Of a stretch of DNA of 36,109 nucleotides, positions 34,218 through 36,109 are shown piece after piece. The position numbers and the translations under genes are program-made. Numbering within the stretch: position 1 is the stretch's first letter; each line of letters opens with the position of its first letter. Origin of the DNA: Acidobacteriota bacterium (GTDB lineage: Bacteria; Acidobacteriota; Thermoanaerobaculia; Multivoradales; JAHEKO01); assembly GCA_030597375.1 (NCBI GenBank), contig JAUVRX010000005.1, forward strand, positions 1-36,109. The letters are read 5' to 3'. Below the pieces are notes generated by a model. It saw only the letters and a list, made by a program, of their open reading frames with translations, did not search any database and was not told the origin of the DNA.

Positions 34218-36109
34218 ATGCAGTTCCAACGATCGGTGGTCCTGGCTGCGTTGTTGGTCCTTTCGGTACCCGTGCTGGCTCAGGTACCTCCTCCACCCGA
34301 CGGGGCGAGCGCCCTTTCGAAGACCTACCCGGGCCGAGCCTATTCGCCCTACGCTCAGCGGGGCTTTCCCAGCGGAGTCTTCTGGGGCGACACTCATCTT
34401 CACACTTCCTATTCGATGGATGCGGGAGCCTTTGGCAACAGGCTCGATATGAACGACGCGTACCAGTTTGCGCGTGGCGATGAGGTCATCTCTTCAACCG
34501 GTCTACCCATAAAGTTGTCGCGACCCCTCGATTTTCTGGTCGTCGCCGATCACTCCGACAACATGGGCCTTTTTCCGGATCTGATCGCCGGAAAACCGAA
34601 TATCCTCGCCGACCCAAAGGGGCAGGACTGGTACGACCGTGTTCAGAGCGGCGACGGAGTATCGGTAGCGCTCGAGCTCATCAGCCTGTTCTCTCAGGGT
34701 GAGTTTCCCGAGGGTCTGGTCTACAGTCCCGACTCGGCTCCCTACAAACATGCCTGGCAGGATACGATCGATGCGGCCGAGGAGTACGACGACCCGGGGA
34801 CCTTTACCGCTTTTATCGGTTACGAGTGGACCTCGCTGATCAAGGGCAACAACATGCATCGGGTCGTGATCTATCGCGATGACGCTGGCAAGGCCGAACA
34901 GATGGTGCCCTACACCACCATGGCCCCTCTGGGCAGTCCAAATCCGCGTGATCTCTGGCGATGGCTCGAGACCTTCGAAGCCACTACCGGCGGCGATGTG
35001 CTGGCGATCGCCCACAACGGCAACCTCTCGAACGGCATCATGTTTCCGCTCGAGGCGCAGTGGGACGGAACCGCTCTCGATACCGAGTACGTGACTCAGC
35101 GCGACAGATGGGAGCCGTTGTACGAAGCCACCCAGATCAAGGGAGATGGCGAAACGCATCCGTTTCTGTCGCCAGATGATGAGTTTGCCGACTACGAGAC
35201 CTGGGCCGTCGGCAACCTCGATGTATCCGAGGCCAAGACAGATTCGATGTTGGCCGGCGAATACGCTCGCGAAGCGCTCAAGCGGGGCCTTGCGATCGAG
35301 TCCAGGCTCGGTACCAACCCCTACAAGTTCGGCATGATCGGCTCGACTGACAGCCACACGTCGCTCGCTACGGCGGAAGAGGACAATTTTTTCGGCAAAC
35401 ATCCAGGCTACGAACCCAATCCGGAGCGCATGACCCATCCCTTCATGGAGAGTGAAGCCGGGACGATCTATGCCTGGCAACAGGTGGCATCGGGACTCGC
35501 TGGAGTTTGGGCTACCGAAAACACTCGCGAAGCACTTTTCGACGCCATGGTCCGCAAGGAGGTCTACGCCACTACCGGAAGCCGTATGATGGTGCGGTTT
35601 TTCGGTGGTTGGGATTTTTCCGCCCAGGATCTGGCGGGGCGTTTGCCGGCCTTCGCCGGGTACCAGAGAGGTGTCCCGATGGGCGGTGATCTTCCACCCA
35701 GCACACCCGGATCATCGGCCCCGACCTTCATGGTTTATGCGCTGCGCGACCCGATCGGCGCCAACCTCGATCGCATCCAGATCGTCAAGGGGTGGCTCGA
35801 CAAGGGCGGCAAGACCCAGGAGAAGGTCTACGACGTGGCCTGGTCGGGTGATCGCACGAAGGGCACGGATGGAAAGGTTTCGGCGGTTGGCAACACTGTC
35901 GACGTAGGAAACGCCAGTTGGACGAACACGATCGGTGCATCCGAACTGGGGACTGTGTGGGCAGACCCCGACTTCGAGCCGGGTCAAAAGGCTTTCTACT
36001 ATGCTCGGGTGATCGAGATTCCGACTCCACGCTGGTCGACCTACGATGCCTACCGGTTTGGAATTCCATTGGCCGACGGCGCCCCGACCTCGACCCAGGA
36101 GCGAGCCTA
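34218..36109 (+). CDS. DUF3604 exported protein (partial, C-terminus beyond right edge)
   Basis: My own translation from the ATG at 34218 (Shine-Dalgarno-like AAAGGAATGTC) gives an open frame of about 630 codons to the window edge; the track lacks it because there is no stop. Residues 1-21 are a signal peptide (VVLAALLVLSVPVLAQ). The mature part has metal-site-like motifs GVFWGDTHLHTSYS and VADHSDNMG, both reminiscent of PHP-fold phosphoesterases, and later GSTDSHTS. These are the hallmarks of DUF3604, a family of exported proteins without an established reaction. A TATACT at 34156-34161 may be its -10. It follows trxB by 107 nt. It is probably a periplasmic or secreted metallo-hydrolase; the substrate is unknown. 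Confidence 0.9.
   Translation, partial: MQFQRSVVLAALLVLSVPVLAQVPPPPDGASALSKTYPGRAYSPYAQRGFPSGVFWGDTHLHTSYSMDAGAFGNRLDMNDAYQFARGDEVISSTGLPIKLSRPLDFLVVADHSDNMGLFPDLIAGKPNILADPKGQDWYDRVQSGDGVSVALELISLFSQGEFPEGLVYSPDSAPYKHAWQDTIDAAEEYDDPGTFTAFIGYEWTSLIKGNNMHRVVIYRDDAGKAEQMVPYTTMAPLGSPNPRDLWRWLETFEATTGGDVLAIAHNGNLSNGIMFPLEAQWDGTALDTEYVTQRDRWEPLYEATQIKGDGETHPFLSPDDEFADYETWAVGNLDVSEAKTDSMLAGEYAREALKRGLAIESRLGTNPYKFGMIGSTDSHTSLATAEEDNFFGKHPGYEPNPERMTHPFMESEAGTIYAWQQVASGLAGVWATENTREALFDAMVRKEVYATTGSRMMVRFFGGWDFSAQDLAGRLPAFAGYQRGVPMGGDLPPSTPGSSAPTFMVYALRDPIGANLDRIQIVKGWLDKGGKTQEKVYDVAWSGDRTKGTDGKVSAVGNTVDVGNASWTNTIGASELGTVWADPDFEPGQKAFYYARVIEIPTPRWSTYDAYRFGIPLADGAPTSTQERA

Overview
The window is about 36 kb of GC-rich bacterial chromosome, densely packed with housekeeping genes. 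There are no insertion sequences, phage genes or CRISPR arrays. Several features point to a Gram-negative, deep-branching lineage: a LolB-type lipoprotein candidate, SpoVG outside the Firmicutes, a DUF4388/J-like/TPR protein, a K+-type membrane pyrophosphatase and a DUF3604 protein. My best guess is Acidobacteriota (Thermoanaerobaculia-like). This rests on gene content and order only, since no search could be run.

Layout. (1) 1-8787, minus strand: an unknown membrane protein, uvrB, uvrC, a DUF4388/J-like/TPR protein, the RNase P RNA gene (rnpB), a cNMP-binding/FHA protein, and recG, which runs off the left edge. recG is missing from the ORF track only because it has no stop inside the window. 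(2) 8929-11367, plus strand: a class A penicillin-binding protein that appears to be leaderless. (3) 11417-22808, minus strand, read right to left: a TPR protein, a LolB-like lipoprotein, ispE, spoVG, tRNA-Gln(UUG), prs, rplY, pth, hppA, rpsF-rpsR-rplI and a methyltransferase. The order TPR, lolB, ispE, tRNA-Gln, prs, rplY, pth is, as I recall it, the one found in Pseudomonas. (4) 22946-25640, plus strand: an MshEN-type protein without an ATPase domain, an HU/IHF-like protein and a site-2 protease. (5) 25751-29379: dtd (minus), ssb (plus) and mutS (minus). (6) 29401-36109, mainly plus strand: tsaB, a DUF465-like small protein, psd, a degenerate aspartate-semialdehyde dehydrogenase homologue, ferritin (minus), trxB and a DUF3604 protein cut by the right edge.

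Functional themes are DNA repair (recG, uvrB, uvrC, mutS, ssb), translation (rnpB, rpsF, rpsR, rplI, rplY, pth, dtd, tsaB, tRNA-Gln) and the envelope (PBP1A, LolB-like, Psd, S2P, IspE for isoprenoid precursors). Prs supplies PRPP, and the pyrophosphatase recovers energy from the pyrophosphate released by biosynthesis. Ferritin and thioredoxin reductase handle iron and redox.

The strongest unexplained signals are a 179-bp segment with perfect 18-bp inverted terminal repeats between tRNA-Gln and prs, a pseudo-aspartate-semialdehyde dehydrogenase beside psd, a stand-alone MshEN/GAF-like protein with a consensus promoter and a 5' hairpin, and a roughly 200-nt leader ahead of a 78-codon gene.
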